Below are positions 37,858-47,810 of a stretch of 64,000 nucleotides of DNA, one piece after another. The position numbers and the translations under genes were made by a program. The DNA comes from Methylonatrum sp040877625 (GTDB lineage Bacteria > Pseudomonadota > Gammaproteobacteria > Nitrococcales > Aquisalimonadaceae), in contig JBBDNK010000008.1 of the NCBI GenBank assembly GCA_040877625.1, positions 89,584-153,583 of the forward strand, written 5' to 3'. Position 1 is the first letter of the stretch. Each line of letters opens with the position of its first letter. The notes beneath the pieces are model-generated. The model worked only from the letters and a program-made list of their open reading frames with translations, did not search any database and was not told the origin of the DNA.

Positions 37858-39093
37858 ATGCATGCCGGGCAGACGGCGAAACCGGCGACGCCTGCGGTCG
37901 GTAAACCCTGGGTCGTCTTCTTCGGAGAGGACTGGGGCCGTCTGGGCAGCACCGGGCAGTATCTCGCCGCCGAGTTGGTACAGACTCACAGGGTGCTATG
38001 GGTCAATTCACTGGGGCTCAGAGCGCCGCGACTGGCGCTGTCCGATGCCCGTCGCGTGCTGCGCAAGCTGTCCGGCTTCATCATCGCGCTGCTGCAGCGC
38101 GATGGTGCCGAAGGCGGTAACCGGCCCGAGGGGCTGGTGGTCTTGAATCCCATGGCGCTGCCCTGGTTGACGTCCACCGCGGTGCGCCGGTTCAACCGCT
38201 GGCTGATGACACGCCTGCTGCATCGGGCCCGGAGCCGCTACGGCATTGTCGAGCCGGCGATCATCAGCGCCTGTCCGGCGACGGCGGACATCATGGATGT
38301 GCTTGATCCAGTGCTCACCATTTACTACTGCGCCGACGAGTACGCCGCGCATCCCGGCATGAATCCCGGCCTGGTGCGGACGCTCGAACTGCGGTTGATG
38401 GCGCAAGCCGATATCGTCGTTGTTTGCTCGCGCGCGTTGCAGGCCCTGAAGTCGCGGCACCACCCGGACGTGCGCTACCTGCCCCATGGCGTGCGCTTTT
38501 CGCACCTTAACCGTGCCGTGACGGACACCCTGCAGTGCCCCGCCGAGCTTGTCGGAGCGATGCGCGGCGCCGTGATCGGCTACCTGGGATCGATCGGAGC
38601 ACATCTGGATATGGCGCTCATACGTGCCGCGGCACTGCGCATGCCGGAGGCGCTGTTCGTCATGGCGGGCCCGGTAGAACCGGATGCGGGCGACTTGCCG
38701 GACGTCCCCAACCTGCTTTATACCGGCCATGTCGCTTATGAGCACGTACCGCGCTTTCTGGCGCGATTCGACGTCGCCCTGTTGCCATGGTCGGCGAGCG
38801 AGCGCATCCGTTACGCGCACCCCACCAAGTTGCGAGAATACCTGGCGGCCGGCTGCCTGGTGGTCAGCACCCCCCATCCGGAGGTCTCCGGGGTTTCGCC
38901 CTATATTGTCATCGCCGACGGCGCGGGGCCGTTCACGGCCGCCATTCGCGAGCAGTTGCAGCGTCGTCCGGCGGTCGCCAGGGAAACCGTGGCATCGCCC
39001 ATGCGCGCGCACGACTGGGCGGAACGCGCGGCCCGGTTGCGGGCCATCCTCGCCTCGGTACCGACCGCGGCACCGGCGAGGCTGGCTCCATGA
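37858..39093 (+). CDS. Glycosyltransferase, GT4-like
   Basis: A 411-residue protein. KPWVVFFGEDWGRLGSTGQYL starts the N-terminal GT-B domain, and the C-terminal part has YLPHGVRFSHL, IGYLGSIGAHLD and KLREYLAAGCLVVSTPHPE, which match a family of GT4-type enzymes. It lies between the fusion protein and a flippase, so it probably adds a sugar to the repeat unit. ATG 37858 follows CAGGTGG. GTG 37828, overlapping the previous stop as GTGA, would add ten residues and is equally possible. Confidence 0.8.
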   Translation: MHAGQTAKPATPAVGKPWVVFFGEDWGRLGSTGQYLAAELVQTHRVLWVNSLGLRAPRLALSDARRVLRKLSGFIIALLQRDGAEGGNRPEGLVVLNPMALPWLTSTAVRRFNRWLMTRLLHRARSRYGIVEPAIISACPATADIMDVLDPVLTIYYCADEYAAHPGMNPGLVRTLELRLMAQADIVVVCSRALQALKSRHHPDVRYLPHGVRFSHLNRAVTDTLQCPAELVGAMRGAVIGYLGSIGAHLDMALIRAAALRMPEALFVMAGPVEPDAGDLPDVPNLLYTGHVAYEHVPRFLARFDVALLPWSASERIRYAHPTKLREYLAAGCLVVSTPHPEVSGVSPYIVIADGAGPFTAAIREQLQRRPAVARETVASPMRAHDWAERAARLRAILASVPTAAPARLAP

Positions 39094-40559
39094 TCGCGCG
39101 CTCCGGTCTGCAGGGCCTGCTCATGCACTCGGCCGTGTATTGGGTCGGCGTGATGGTGTCCAAGCTGATCGGCTTCATGCTGATTCCGGTTTACACCCAT
39201 CATCTGTCCCCGGCGGATTACGGCACGCTGGAGTTGATCGCCCTTGCCACCGACGTTACCGCGCTGGTACTGGGTATGCGGATCGGCTCCGCGGTGTTCC
39301 GCTTCTATCACGCCGCCACGACAGCGCAAGACAAGCGGCGGGTGGTCACAACAGCCGTCCATGCCATGGTCGCGCTGGCCATCGTCTGCTTCATCATCCT
39401 GTATTCGGCATCAGGCCTGTTCTCCCAGCTGCTGTTCTCCGGCGATCAGATGACCACCGCGTTCAGGGTCATGTTCCTTGCCACGTTCACCGGCCTGGCC
39501 ATGGAACTGGGGTTGGTTTACATCCGCATCCGCGAGCGCAGCATGCTGTTCGTTTTCATCGTCTGGACGCAGCTTTTCATCATGCTGACGCTGAATATCT
39601 ACTTCATCGTCTACCTCCGGATGGGGGTGCTTGGTGCGCTGCTCGGGCCGGCCATCGCCAACGCCGTCCTCTGTCCGCCACTGCTTGTCTGGGTACTGCA
39701 TCAGGTCAGGGATCGATTCGATCCGGCGCGGCTGTGGCAGATGGTCGCCTACAGCGCCCCGCTGGTGCCGGCTTCCATCGGCCTGTTCATCCTGCATTTC
39801 GGGGATCGCTTCTTCCTCAATCACTACGCATCCCTGGAGGATGTCGGCGTCTACGCCATTGCCTACAAATTCGGGTTTTTGATCAGCCAGCTGGTGGCCT
39901 ATCCGTTCGGGTTGATCTGGGGTAACCGCCTGTACGTGTACTACCGGGATCCGAACCGGGACAGACTGTTCAACCAGACGTTGTCGGGCTTCTGCTTCTT
40001 TCTGGTCGGTTCGGCGCTCGCAATCAGTCTGTTCATTCCTGAAGTGCTGAGCATCATGACGCCGCCGGAGTACTGGGCCGCGGGGGCACTGGTGCCGGCG
40101 ATTGCCATGGCCTATGTGTTCGGAGGCATGAATCAGCTTGCCGCGGCGCCGCTCTACACGGAGAGTCGCACCGGTATCGTCGCGGTCATCAGCCTGTCCG
40201 CGGCCGCGGTCAATCTGCTTCTGAATTTTATACTGATTCCAACTTATGGGGTGTGGGGTGCGGCGGCGGCGACGGCGGCGTCCTTCCTGTTGATACTTGG
40301 ATGCTCGCTGGCGGCTAGCCGGCACATCAGCAGCCTGCGCTGGCAGTATGGCCGCGCGCTGAAGCCAATGGCGGCGGCCTTGATTCTGCTGGCCGCCGGC
40401 CATGCCATTGACTGGGCCAACCCCTGGGTGGCAGTCGGCTACAAGGCTCTGTTGCTCATCAGCTATGTCCCCCTGCTGCTGCTGTTGAAATTCATCAGCG
40501 CGGAGGAATGGCATACGCTCCGCTCCCTGGTTCCGGTGCGCCGCCATGAACCGGGCTGA
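39090..40559 (+). CDS. Polysaccharide flippase/oligosaccharide translocase (Wzx, MOP superfamily)
   Basis: A 489-residue protein with about 14 membrane segments. The N terminus (MVSKLIGFMLIPVYTHHLSPADYG) is a clear MOP-superfamily signature. It would flip undecaprenyl-linked repeat units to the periplasm. It starts at ATG 39090 overlapping the GT stop by four bases (ATGA) and its end overlaps the aminotransferase start. It is the likely main flippase of this operon, because the Wzy-like gene is two genes on. Confidence 0.88.
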   Translation: MIARSGLQGLLMHSAVYWVGVMVSKLIGFMLIPVYTHHLSPADYGTLELIALATDVTALVLGMRIGSAVFRFYHAATTAQDKRRVVTTAVHAMVALAIVCFIILYSASGLFSQLLFSGDQMTTAFRVMFLATFTGLAMELGLVYIRIRERSMLFVFIVWTQLFIMLTLNIYFIVYLRMGVLGALLGPAIANAVLCPPLLVWVLHQVRDRFDPARLWQMVAYSAPLVPASIGLFILHFGDRFFLNHYASLEDVGVYAIAYKFGFLISQLVAYPFGLIWGNRLYVYYRDPNRDRLFNQTLSGFCFFLVGSALAISLFIPEVLSIMTPPEYWAAGALVPAIAMAYVFGGMNQLAAAPLYTESRTGIVAVISLSAAAVNLLLNFILIPTYGVWGAAAATAASFLLILGCSLAASRHISSLRWQYGRALKPMAAALILLAAGHAIDWANPWVAVGYKALLLISYVPLLLLLKFISAEEWHTLRSLVPVRRHEPG

Positions 40560-41724
40560 TCCGTACCCAAGGCCTTTCTTTCGTCTCCCGGCGGTGGCGT
40601 TTCCACATCGCTGGCGCGAGATTGTCGACGCCGTGGCGGAGGCGGTGAAGGGTGACCCGGGTGCGCGGCAAACGGCCGGACTGCTGTTCGCGGACGCAAA
40701 GGGCGCGCTGCGCTTTGTGCTGGAATGCATGCGGGTACGCTGTCCGCAGCGCGATGAGGTGATCATTCCGGCATACACTTGTTATTCGGTACCCGCCGCG
40801 GTGATCGCGGCGCAACTGCGGGTCGTGCTCTGCGACGTCAGCCCCGAGACGCTGGACTTCAGGTATGCGCAGCTTGCGGGGCTGGCCGGTCCCCGCACGC
40901 TGGCCATTGTCGCCGGGCATCTGTTCCGCAGCCCTGTGGATTATCCGGCATTGCGCGCGACGGCGGCCTCCGCCGGCGCGTTCCTGATTGATGACGCAGC
41001 CCAGGGAGGGGATGTGGGGACACTGCGGGAGTGCGGGGCGGATGCGCGCATCCGTAGCTTCGGCCGCGGCAAACCTGTCAGTGCCGGTGGCGGCGGCCTG
41101 CTGTCGATTGCCGATGGTCCACTGCGCGAGGACACCGCACGCGCTTGTGCGCGGCTGCCTGACGCGCCATTGTTGCAGTCGGTGACCGAGGCTGTATCGG
41201 TCATCGCCGCCGCGGTCATGACGCATCCGAGGCTCTACTGGCTACCGGCCCGGTTGCCGTTTCTCCACCTTGGGGAAACGCGCTACCCGGACGCCGTGAC
41301 CACGGCTCCGGGCTCCCGCTTCGTGCGCGCACTGTTACCCCGTGCGGAGTCCGCCGGCCGCGTGCTTGACAGCGTGCGACGAGAGCATTGCCGGCATTAC
41401 CGCCTGGCGTTGTCCTGCGCGCGCGGGCTGCAGCCCGCGCAGCATCGAAACCCCGACTATGCGCCGCATCGCTTTCCGATCTACGTCAGGCCGCAAGTAC
41501 AGGCCTCCTGTTTGCGCTCTCTGGGCCGACTGGGTGTGTCACGGATGTACCCTGGCAGTCTCAATCAGTTGCGGTGTCTGGAAGCCCGTGCCGTGCGTTT
41601 CAAGGAACCCATGCCCGGTGCGGAATGGTTGGCGGCGCATCTTCTGACCTTGCCGACGCACCACAGGGTGACCGCGGACAGCAGGGAAATCATCATCCGG
41701 ACGCTAAGGAGGGCGAGTCCGTGA
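40546..41724 (+). CDS. DegT/DnrJ/EryC1-type PLP protein (sugar aminotransferase-like)
   Basis: A 392-residue protein with the DegT/StrS layout: DEVIIPAYTCYSVPAAV, CDVSPETLDF, FLIDDAAQGGD, and the candidate PLP-lysine region SFGRGKPVSAGGGG with its lysine present. Such enzymes transaminate nucleotide-linked keto-sugars. Several regions are more divergent than in typical sugar aminotransferases, so another PLP role cannot be excluded. It overlaps the flippase gene by 14 bases and the polymerase gene by four. Confidence 0.75.
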   Translation: MNRADPYPRPFFRLPAVAFPHRWREIVDAVAEAVKGDPGARQTAGLLFADAKGALRFVLECMRVRCPQRDEVIIPAYTCYSVPAAVIAAQLRVVLCDVSPETLDFRYAQLAGLAGPRTLAIVAGHLFRSPVDYPALRATAASAGAFLIDDAAQGGDVGTLRECGADARIRSFGRGKPVSAGGGGLLSIADGPLREDTARACARLPDAPLLQSVTEAVSVIAAAVMTHPRLYWLPARLPFLHLGETRYPDAVTTAPGSRFVRALLPRAESAGRVLDSVRREHCRHYRLALSCARGLQPAQHRNPDYAPHRFPIYVRPQVQASCLRSLGRLGVSRMYPGSLNQLRCLEARAVRFKEPMPGAEWLAAHLLTLPTHHRVTADSREIIIRTLRRASP

Positions 41725-43070
41725 TCGCGATACGCGCGCTGGATAGTGAGAGCCAGGACGAACCGCTGCACCCGGCCGCTTTCGGTGTGCTGCTGTATCT
41801 TATGGTGTCCGTGGGCCGCCTGCCGGAACTGTTGCCGGTACTGGCGCCGCTGCACCTTGGCAAGCTGGCGCTGGTGTTCGGCCTGCTGGGTCTGCTGATC
41901 GGCTGGTCGCGGTCGCGCGTGCCGGTGTTCTCCACGCTGCCGGGGCGGCTGCTGCTGGCCTTGTCGGGGCTTGCCGTGCTGAGTGTCGTGTTTTCGATCT
42001 GGACGATGCACAGCCTCGCCTTTGTCATGAGCCAGTTACTGGCCGGTGTGCTGCTCTTTCTTCTGCTGGCCAGGACGACCAGCGGCCCGCGCATGCTGGT
42101 GTTCCATGCCCGCGGGCTGGTGATCTCCGGGCTGTTACTGGCGCTGATGATGATCCGCGCAGGCGGCGCCGAGCGCGTGACCATCCTCTCCTCGTACGAC
42201 CCCAACGATCTCGCGATGGTGCTGGTGTTTATTCTGCCGCTCGCAGTGGTTGGATTCTTTGCCGCCCGGGGCTTTCGCCGGTATGCGTTCGGGGTAGTAA
42301 CCGCCGCCATGCTGGTCGCTATCCTGCTGACCAGCTCCCGTGGCGGATTCCTTGCGCTGCTGGCGGTCGGCGTCTATCTGCTGCTGGCGCGTCTGCCCAG
42401 AGCCGACGGGGGCTTTACCAGCCGAATCTCGCCTGGCAAGGCGTTCATCGCGCTGCTGGCCGCGGCATTACTGGTTGTTGCCACGCCACAGACGGCATGG
42501 GACCGGATCGCTACCGTATTCTCCCCTGGGGACGACTACAACCTGACCGACGAGACCGGCCGGATTGCGATCTGGAAGCGTGGCCTCGCGGCCATGGCCG
42601 AGCGCCCGTGGGGTTACGGCGTCAAGGCCTTCGAGGCGGTGGAAGGCGAACGCGGCGGCCGTCACCAGGCGGCGCATAACAGTTTCATTCAGGTGGGTGT
42701 CGAGCTGGGTGTGCCCGGGCTGCTGCTGTATCTGGCGCTGCTGCGGGTCTGCTGGACACGGCTTGGCGCGCTCCGGGTCAGGGGCCTGGCGGCTGACAGT
42801 CCGGATCCGGTCACCCGGCTCCTGTTCATGCTGGCAACCGCCCTGCGCGGCAGCCTGATCGGCTTTGTGGTCGCCGGCTTTTTCCTCTCCGCTGCTTACA
42901 GCGCGATTCTGTTCGTACTGATCGCCCTGACGGTGGCGGCGGAGAACGTGGCCGGTCTCGTGACGGCGCAAGCCGTCGACTCGCCGGCGGCACCAGCAGG
43001 GCGGACCTTGACGCCGGCGGGCGAGGCAGTCGGCGATCGCCGACGGGCGGACACCGGGTTTGGGTACTAG
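41721..43070 (+). CDS. O-antigen polymerase/ligase-like protein (Wzy-like)
   Basis: A 449-residue membrane protein with about ten segments and one large loop. LLTSSRGGFLALL and the loop segment HNSFIQVGVELGVPGLLLYL are the hallmark of the O-antigen ligase/Wzy_C family. It would polymerise flipped repeat units in the periplasm or ligate them. GTG 41721 follows AAGGAGG and overlaps the previous stop (GTGA). Confidence 0.85.
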   Translation: MIAIRALDSESQDEPLHPAAFGVLLYLMVSVGRLPELLPVLAPLHLGKLALVFGLLGLLIGWSRSRVPVFSTLPGRLLLALSGLAVLSVVFSIWTMHSLAFVMSQLLAGVLLFLLLARTTSGPRMLVFHARGLVISGLLLALMMIRAGGAERVTILSSYDPNDLAMVLVFILPLAVVGFFAARGFRRYAFGVVTAAMLVAILLTSSRGGFLALLAVGVYLLLARLPRADGGFTSRISPGKAFIALLAAALLVVATPQTAWDRIATVFSPGDDYNLTDETGRIAIWKRGLAAMAERPWGYGVKAFEAVEGERGGRHQAAHNSFIQVGVELGVPGLLLYLALLRVCWTRLGALRVRGLAADSPDPVTRLLFMLATALRGSLIGFVVAGFFLSAAYSAILFVLIALTVAAENVAGLVTAQAVDSPAAPAGRTLTPAGEAVGDRRRADTGFGY

Positions 43071-43111
43071 CAGACTGCCAATAGGCTCAGGCAAACACAG
43101 GGAAAGCGGCC

Positions 43112-44398
43112 ATGGATGCGCGCAAGGTATTGATGCTCTGCTATTTCTACCCGCCGGTGCAGACCGCCGGCGTGGCCCGCAGCGTGGGCTTCGCAAGCCG
43201 ACTGGCACGCCACGGCTGGAAGCCCACGGTACTGACCGTCACCCGCGCCCATGATGGATGGGACCTGCTGGGCACCGATTACCCGGTGCCGCAAGGGATT
43301 GACGTGCTGCGCGCGCCCGAGCTGAACCTCATCGGGCCGGTGAACCTGTTGGACACGGTGGTCAACAAGAGCCTGCGCGCACTCCGCGTGAATCGGCGTT
43401 ATTTCGTTTTCCGTGACTGGCTGTGCATCCCGGACCCGCAGATTACCTGGCGCGCGGTGGGGGCCGGGAGGGCGATTGCCGCGGACCATGATTGCATCTA
43501 TGCAACCTGCTCGCCGTTCAGCAGCGCGCTGAAGGGCGTGCAACTCAAACGCGCGACCGGCAAGCCCCTGGTGGTGGACTTCCGTGACCCCTGGACACTC
43601 AACCCGCACGTGCGCCGCCCGTCACCCATCCGCCTGCGGCTGCTGAAGCGCCTGGAGCGGCGAATCATCTCCTGTGCGGACCGGCTGATCCTCAACACGG
43701 AAGGGACGCTGGCGCTGTACCGCGAGGCCTATCCCGAGTATTCGCACCGCTTCGTGAGCATTCCCAATGGTTACGATCGCCTGAACCTTCCGGATGCCAG
43801 GCCCGATGTCTTTACCGTGATGCATGTGGGCAGTTTTTACGGCACGCGCCGGCCCACGGCGCTGATGGAGGCGCTGCTGGAACTCAACCTTCCCGGTCTG
43901 CGCTTCGTCCAGGTGGGGCCGGACAGTGCCGATCTGGACCCCTATCGGCAGCGCCTGAGAATCGAGGTCACCGGCCCTGTGCCGCCGGAGCAGGCGCTGG
44001 CGCAGATGCGCAAGGCCTCGCTACTGTATCTCAAGCTCGGCTGGTCGGATGGTGTCCGGGCCTATCCATCGGTGGTGATGAAGACCTACGAATATCTGGC
44101 CACCGGTTGGCCGATCCTCGCCGACTGCCCGCCCGGCGACAACGCGGAGATGGTGCGCCGTTATGGACAGCATGCCCATGTGGTCAGCAACCGAACGCCG
44201 GCGGCGCACCGGGCCGCGCTGAGAGCGGCGGTACTGCAGGCGTATCAGCGCCGGCATGCGGTAGAACCACGGGTTTCCGATGCGTTCCGGATCGCATTCG
44301 ATCGCGATCGGCTGACCGCGCGGCTGGCCGATGTATTCAGCGAAGTCCGCACGTTGCAGGCAGGTCAGGGGTTTACCGAAACGGAGCAGCCCAGATGA
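43112..44398 (+). CDS. Glycosyltransferase, GT4 family
   Basis: A 428-residue GT-B protein. VLMLCYFYPPVQTAGVARSV opens the N-terminal domain, VVDFRDPWTLNPH is typical of these enzymes, and the C-terminal part has VMHVGSFYGTRRPTAL and VVMKTYEYLATGWPIL. It stands 41 bases after the polymerase gene and is coupled to the following GT2 (ATGA overlap). Donor and acceptor unknown. Confidence 0.85.
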   Translation: MDARKVLMLCYFYPPVQTAGVARSVGFASRLARHGWKPTVLTVTRAHDGWDLLGTDYPVPQGIDVLRAPELNLIGPVNLLDTVVNKSLRALRVNRRYFVFRDWLCIPDPQITWRAVGAGRAIAADHDCIYATCSPFSSALKGVQLKRATGKPLVVDFRDPWTLNPHVRRPSPIRLRLLKRLERRIISCADRLILNTEGTLALYREAYPEYSHRFVSIPNGYDRLNLPDARPDVFTVMHVGSFYGTRRPTALMEALLELNLPGLRFVQVGPDSADLDPYRQRLRIEVTGPVPPEQALAQMRKASLLYLKLGWSDGVRAYPSVVMKTYEYLATGWPILADCPPGDNAEMVRRYGQHAHVVSNRTPAAHRAALRAAVLQAYQRRHAVEPRVSDAFRIAFDRDRLTARLADVFSEVRTLQAGQGFTETEQPR

Positions 44399-45546
44399 TG
44401 GCGTGGCTGTTCTGGAGCTGTGCGGTGCTCTTCCTCTACGTGTACGTCGGTTACCCGCTTGTGCTCGCCCTCTGGTCCAGGGGGAAGGGTGAACACCCGC
44501 GAGATCCGGCATGCACGCCGCCGGTGACCATCATCATTGCCGCCTATAACGAGGCGAGCTACATCGCGGACAAGGTGAAGAACGCCCTGGCATCGGACTA
44601 TCCGCCGGACCGGCTGCAGGTCATCGTCGTCTCCGACGGCTCCGATGACGGAACCGTGCAGCTGGTGCGGGAGATTACCGATCCGCGGCTGCGGTTTCTG
44701 GAACTGCCGCGGCGCCGGGGCAAGGCCAACGCCCTTAATGCCGCGCTCGGCCACGCCACCGGCAGGGTGCTGATCTTTACCGATGCCAACGTGTTCTTTC
44801 AGTTCGGTGCGGTTCGCCGGTTGGCCGGCCATTTCCGGGATCCCGACTGCGGCTGCGTGACCGGGCGGGTGGATCTATTGCCCATGGGAGCGGGCGAGCC
44901 TCTCGGTGAAGGTGCCTACATGCGTTTCGAACGGTGGCTGCAAGCCAGGGAATCGGCAGTTGCAACAGTCGTCGGCACCGATGGGGCGCTGTTCGCCGTG
45001 CGCCGTGAACTTGTGCAGCCCCTGCCGGAAGGTATCGTGCTGGATGACTTTCTCATCGCCATGCGCGTCGCCGATCAGGGCCGACGTACCTACTACGATC
45101 ATGCCGCCACCGCCGTCGAGCGGGTGCCCGCCTCCGTCAGCCAGGAGTTCCGCCGCAAGGTGCGAATTGCCGCCGGCGGCTTTCAGGTATTGCCGTTGCT
45201 GGGCTTCCTGCGACGCCCCCTGGACTGGCCAGCGTTGTGGTTCTGCTTTGTGTCGCACAAGCTGCTGCGTTGGCTCTCTCCCTGGTGGATGCTCGGCCTG
45301 CTGGTGTCCTCGGCGGCGTTGACCGTCCAGGGGCAGATGCTCTACATGCCCGTGCTGCTGGTGCAGTTGCTGCTTTACGGCCTCGCGCTGACCGCGTGGT
45401 TGTCTGGGTCGGCACGGCGCTTCGGGGTGTTCTACGTTCCCTACTATTTCACCGCGGTCAACCTGGCCCTTCTGTTCGGCCTGCAGCGTCATTTCCTTGG
45501 CGGTCAGAGTGTGATCTGGCAGCGCGTGAACAGAGAAAAGGGGTAG
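44395..45546 (+). CDS. Membrane glycosyltransferase, GT2 family (paralogue of the protein at 18374)
   Basis: A 383-residue protein: N-terminal membrane helix, GT-A domain with IIIAAYNEASYI, VVSDGSDDGTVQ and FTDANVFF, GTDGALFAVRRE, and three C-terminal membrane segments with the ending FYVPYYFTAVNLALL. It has the same length and domain order as the protein at 18374-19525, which has VPYYFSLLNIACA at the same place. Either could extend the lipid-linked oligosaccharide. The start overlaps the upstream stop as ATGA. Confidence 0.87.
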   Translation: MMAWLFWSCAVLFLYVYVGYPLVLALWSRGKGEHPRDPACTPPVTIIIAAYNEASYIADKVKNALASDYPPDRLQVIVVSDGSDDGTVQLVREITDPRLRFLELPRRRGKANALNAALGHATGRVLIFTDANVFFQFGAVRRLAGHFRDPDCGCVTGRVDLLPMGAGEPLGEGAYMRFERWLQARESAVATVVGTDGALFAVRRELVQPLPEGIVLDDFLIAMRVADQGRRTYYDHAATAVERVPASVSQEFRRKVRIAAGGFQVLPLLGFLRRPLDWPALWFCFVSHKLLRWLSPWWMLGLLVSSAALTVQGQMLYMPVLLVQLLLYGLALTAWLSGSARRFGVFYVPYYFTAVNLALLFGLQRHFLGGQSVIWQRVNREKG

Positions 45547-45549
45547 CCC

Positions 45550-46782
45550 ATGCACGTTTCCGGAATGGACATCGAAGCACGGGCCGTTGATGCGGGGGGC
45601 GCGGTAAAGCCCCGGGTGCTGATCATGATCGCAACCAGCGTTCTGGGCGGTCCGGGCAAGGGCCTGCTGCAGTTCGTCCGCAATGCACCGGCTCAGAGGA
45701 TGTCGTATACGCTGGCCAGTTTCGCCGGCTCTGGGGACGCCCGGTCCGAGTTTGCCGAGGTGGCGCGACAACAGCGTATCCGGCTCCATCTGCTGCGACA
45801 GCGCTGGATGCTGGATCCGAGCATGATCTGGCAGGCGGATGCGCTGCTTGAGAAGTACAACTGCAACATCATCCAGAGCCACGGTTACAAGTCCCACGTC
45901 ATCGGCTTCGCCCTGTCGCGGCTGCGCGGCGTGCCATGGGTCGCCGTGGCCCACGGCTGGACCAGCGAGAATTTCAAGATCCAGTGCTATAACGGGCTCG
46001 ACCGGTTCCTGCTGCGGTATGCGGATGTTGCCGTCGCCGTCTCGCCCAGACTCCATGAGACCGTCGCCTCCTTGCGAGGCGCCGGAAGGACGACCGAGCT
46101 GGTGCTGAACGCGGTGGATGCTTCTGAGATCCGCGGCCAGCGGGGCGGCCGCTACGTTCGGGGAATTCTCGGCCTGGCGGATGACGCGATCGTCATCGGT
46201 GTGTTCGGCAGGTTCAGCCCCGAGAAAGGCCAGATTCACGCGGTAGAGGCGTTCGCGCGCCTCGCTGCGCGCCATCCCCGCGCGGTGCTGATGCTGGTAG
46301 GTGCGGGGCAGGATGAAGCGGCGCTGCGCCGGCGGGTGCGGCAGGAGGGGTTGGACGGCCGGGTTCTTTTCTGCGGCTATCAGTCCACGCCACGCGACTA
46401 CTTCGAGGCCTGTGACTTGGTGCTGCTGCCTTCGCTGAGCGAAGGCTTACCGAACGTCGTGCTCGAAGCGATGGCGCTGGGGCGCCCGGTACTTGCCACC
46501 GATGTCGGCGGGGTTCGCGAGATCATCCGCCCCGGCGAGACCGGCTGGATTGTTGAACCGGGTTCGTCGGAAGCGCTGGCGAACGCTCTTGAGCCATTGA
46601 TCGACGGCCGGGTGAACCTGGCGGCACGCGGCAATGCGGCCAGGAACTCACTGTTTCCAAAGTTTGCCGTGGATACGCGGGTCAACAGGCTTGTGAGTAT
46701 CTATGAGGGTCTGTGTGCGCGCCGGCCGGCAACTCGCCGCCCGTCCAGGGGCCGTCAATGCAAGGAGGCCGATCGCCCGTGA
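45550..46782 (+). CDS. Glycosyltransferase, GT4 family
   Basis: A 410-residue GT-B protein. SVLGGPGKGLLQFV gives the N-terminal glycine-rich loop. The C-terminal domain has IGVFGRFSPEKGQIHAVEAF and LLPSLSEGLPNVVLEAMALG, the E-x7-E motif of retaining GT4 enzymes. It lies three bases after the GT2 stop. ATG 45565 is an alternative start. The last ~20 residues are rich in Arg and may be disordered. Confidence 0.88.
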   Translation: MHVSGMDIEARAVDAGGAVKPRVLIMIATSVLGGPGKGLLQFVRNAPAQRMSYTLASFAGSGDARSEFAEVARQQRIRLHLLRQRWMLDPSMIWQADALLEKYNCNIIQSHGYKSHVIGFALSRLRGVPWVAVAHGWTSENFKIQCYNGLDRFLLRYADVAVAVSPRLHETVASLRGAGRTTELVLNAVDASEIRGQRGGRYVRGILGLADDAIVIGVFGRFSPEKGQIHAVEAFARLAARHPRAVLMLVGAGQDEAALRRRVRQEGLDGRVLFCGYQSTPRDYFEACDLVLLPSLSEGLPNVVLEAMALGRPVLATDVGGVREIIRPGETGWIVEPGSSEALANALEPLIDGRVNLAARGNAARNSLFPKFAVDTRVNRLVSIYEGLCARRPATRRPSRGRQCKEADRP

Positions 46783-47675
46783 AACGGATCAATACCGCGC
46801 TATTGCAGAGCCTGCCCGGCCTGGCAATGGATCGCGTTTTAATGCAACCGCGCCTGCACCGGATGCTGCTTCCCTTCGGCCGTGAACTGAAGCCGCGACG
46901 GTGGGTGTTCGTCCTCGGCTGTTACAACTCCGGAACAACGCTGCTGGCCAGCGTGCTCGGGCAGCACCCGGAAATTGGCGGTCTGCGCACCGAGGGCGTG
47001 TACCTGACCGACAGCCTGCCTTATCCGGAGGCCTATGGCTGGCCGCGCATGTGGTGGCAATGTCTGGAGCGTGTACGCCTGCCGATCGAAGGACAGGAGG
47101 AGCGCGCCCGGCGAATACGCCGGCAATGGTCAATCTGGTACCCGCGCGGCATCGACAATCTGCTGGAAAAATCGGTGGCCAATGCCGCCCGCATGCCATT
47201 TCTGAACGCCTACTTCCAGCCGGCCTATTTCATTTACATCATCCGTAACGGCTACGCGGCCGCCGCCGGTATCCGTGAAAAGGCCAATCTGAAACGCTGG
47301 GGAAACCCCTATGCCGATGCGGGCTATCCCATGCAGCTGTGTGCCAGGCAATGGCTGACGACCGATGAACTGGTGCAGGCGGACAGTCGTAAGGTGCGCC
47401 ATTTTCTGCCCGTCTACTATGAAGACCTGACCGCTCGGCCGGCTGAAACGCTGGCGTCCGTGACCACGTTTCTGGGACTGCAACCGATGCCCGTGCAGGT
47501 GGTGGGGAGGGACTGGAGCGTCCATGGCATCAAGGCGCCCATCAGGGACATGAACGCGGTGAACATCGCCCGCCTGTCGGAGACGGACATCGATGCAGTG
47601 GAGGCGGTGGCAGGAAAGCAGCTGCGTCGGCACGGATACCAGCGACCGGATGCGTCTCCCGTATTGGCACTTTAA
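46779..47675 (+). CDS. Sulfotransferase-like protein
   Basis: A 298-residue protein. FVLGCYNSGTTLLASVLGQH (residues ~45-65) matches the PAPS 5'-phosphosulfate loop of sulfotransferases, in the NSGTT form, and FIYIIRNGYAAAAGI corresponds to the 3'-phosphate loop. YYEDLTARPAETL is also a conserved block. It would sulfate an EPS sugar. GTG 46779 is chosen because AAGGAGG lies at 46763-46769 and the codon overlaps the previous stop (GTGA). It is divergent from the sulfotransferase at 11456. Confidence 0.78.
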   Translation: MKRINTALLQSLPGLAMDRVLMQPRLHRMLLPFGRELKPRRWVFVLGCYNSGTTLLASVLGQHPEIGGLRTEGVYLTDSLPYPEAYGWPRMWWQCLERVRLPIEGQEERARRIRRQWSIWYPRGIDNLLEKSVANAARMPFLNAYFQPAYFIYIIRNGYAAAAGIREKANLKRWGNPYADAGYPMQLCARQWLTTDELVQADSRKVRHFLPVYYEDLTARPAETLASVTTFLGLQPMPVQVVGRDWSVHGIKAPIRDMNAVNIARLSETDIDAVEAVAGKQLRRHGYQRPDASPVLAL

Positions 47676-47810
47676 TTACTGCCATGCGGAGTATTCGAAT
47701 TACGGGTGTTTTTCCGTAGATTTGCAATCACTGGTTTTAACTATTCTATGGAAGAAGTGATTCCCTGAACCAGGATCGAGTGATGGAGTAAAAACGCAAG
47801 GATTTAAATT

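Noticed and set aside
39411..40778. Long minus-strand open frame opposite the flippase and aminotransferase genes
   Set aside because: Composition is His/Gln/Arg-rich as expected of an antisense shadow; the plus-strand proteins are clear family members.
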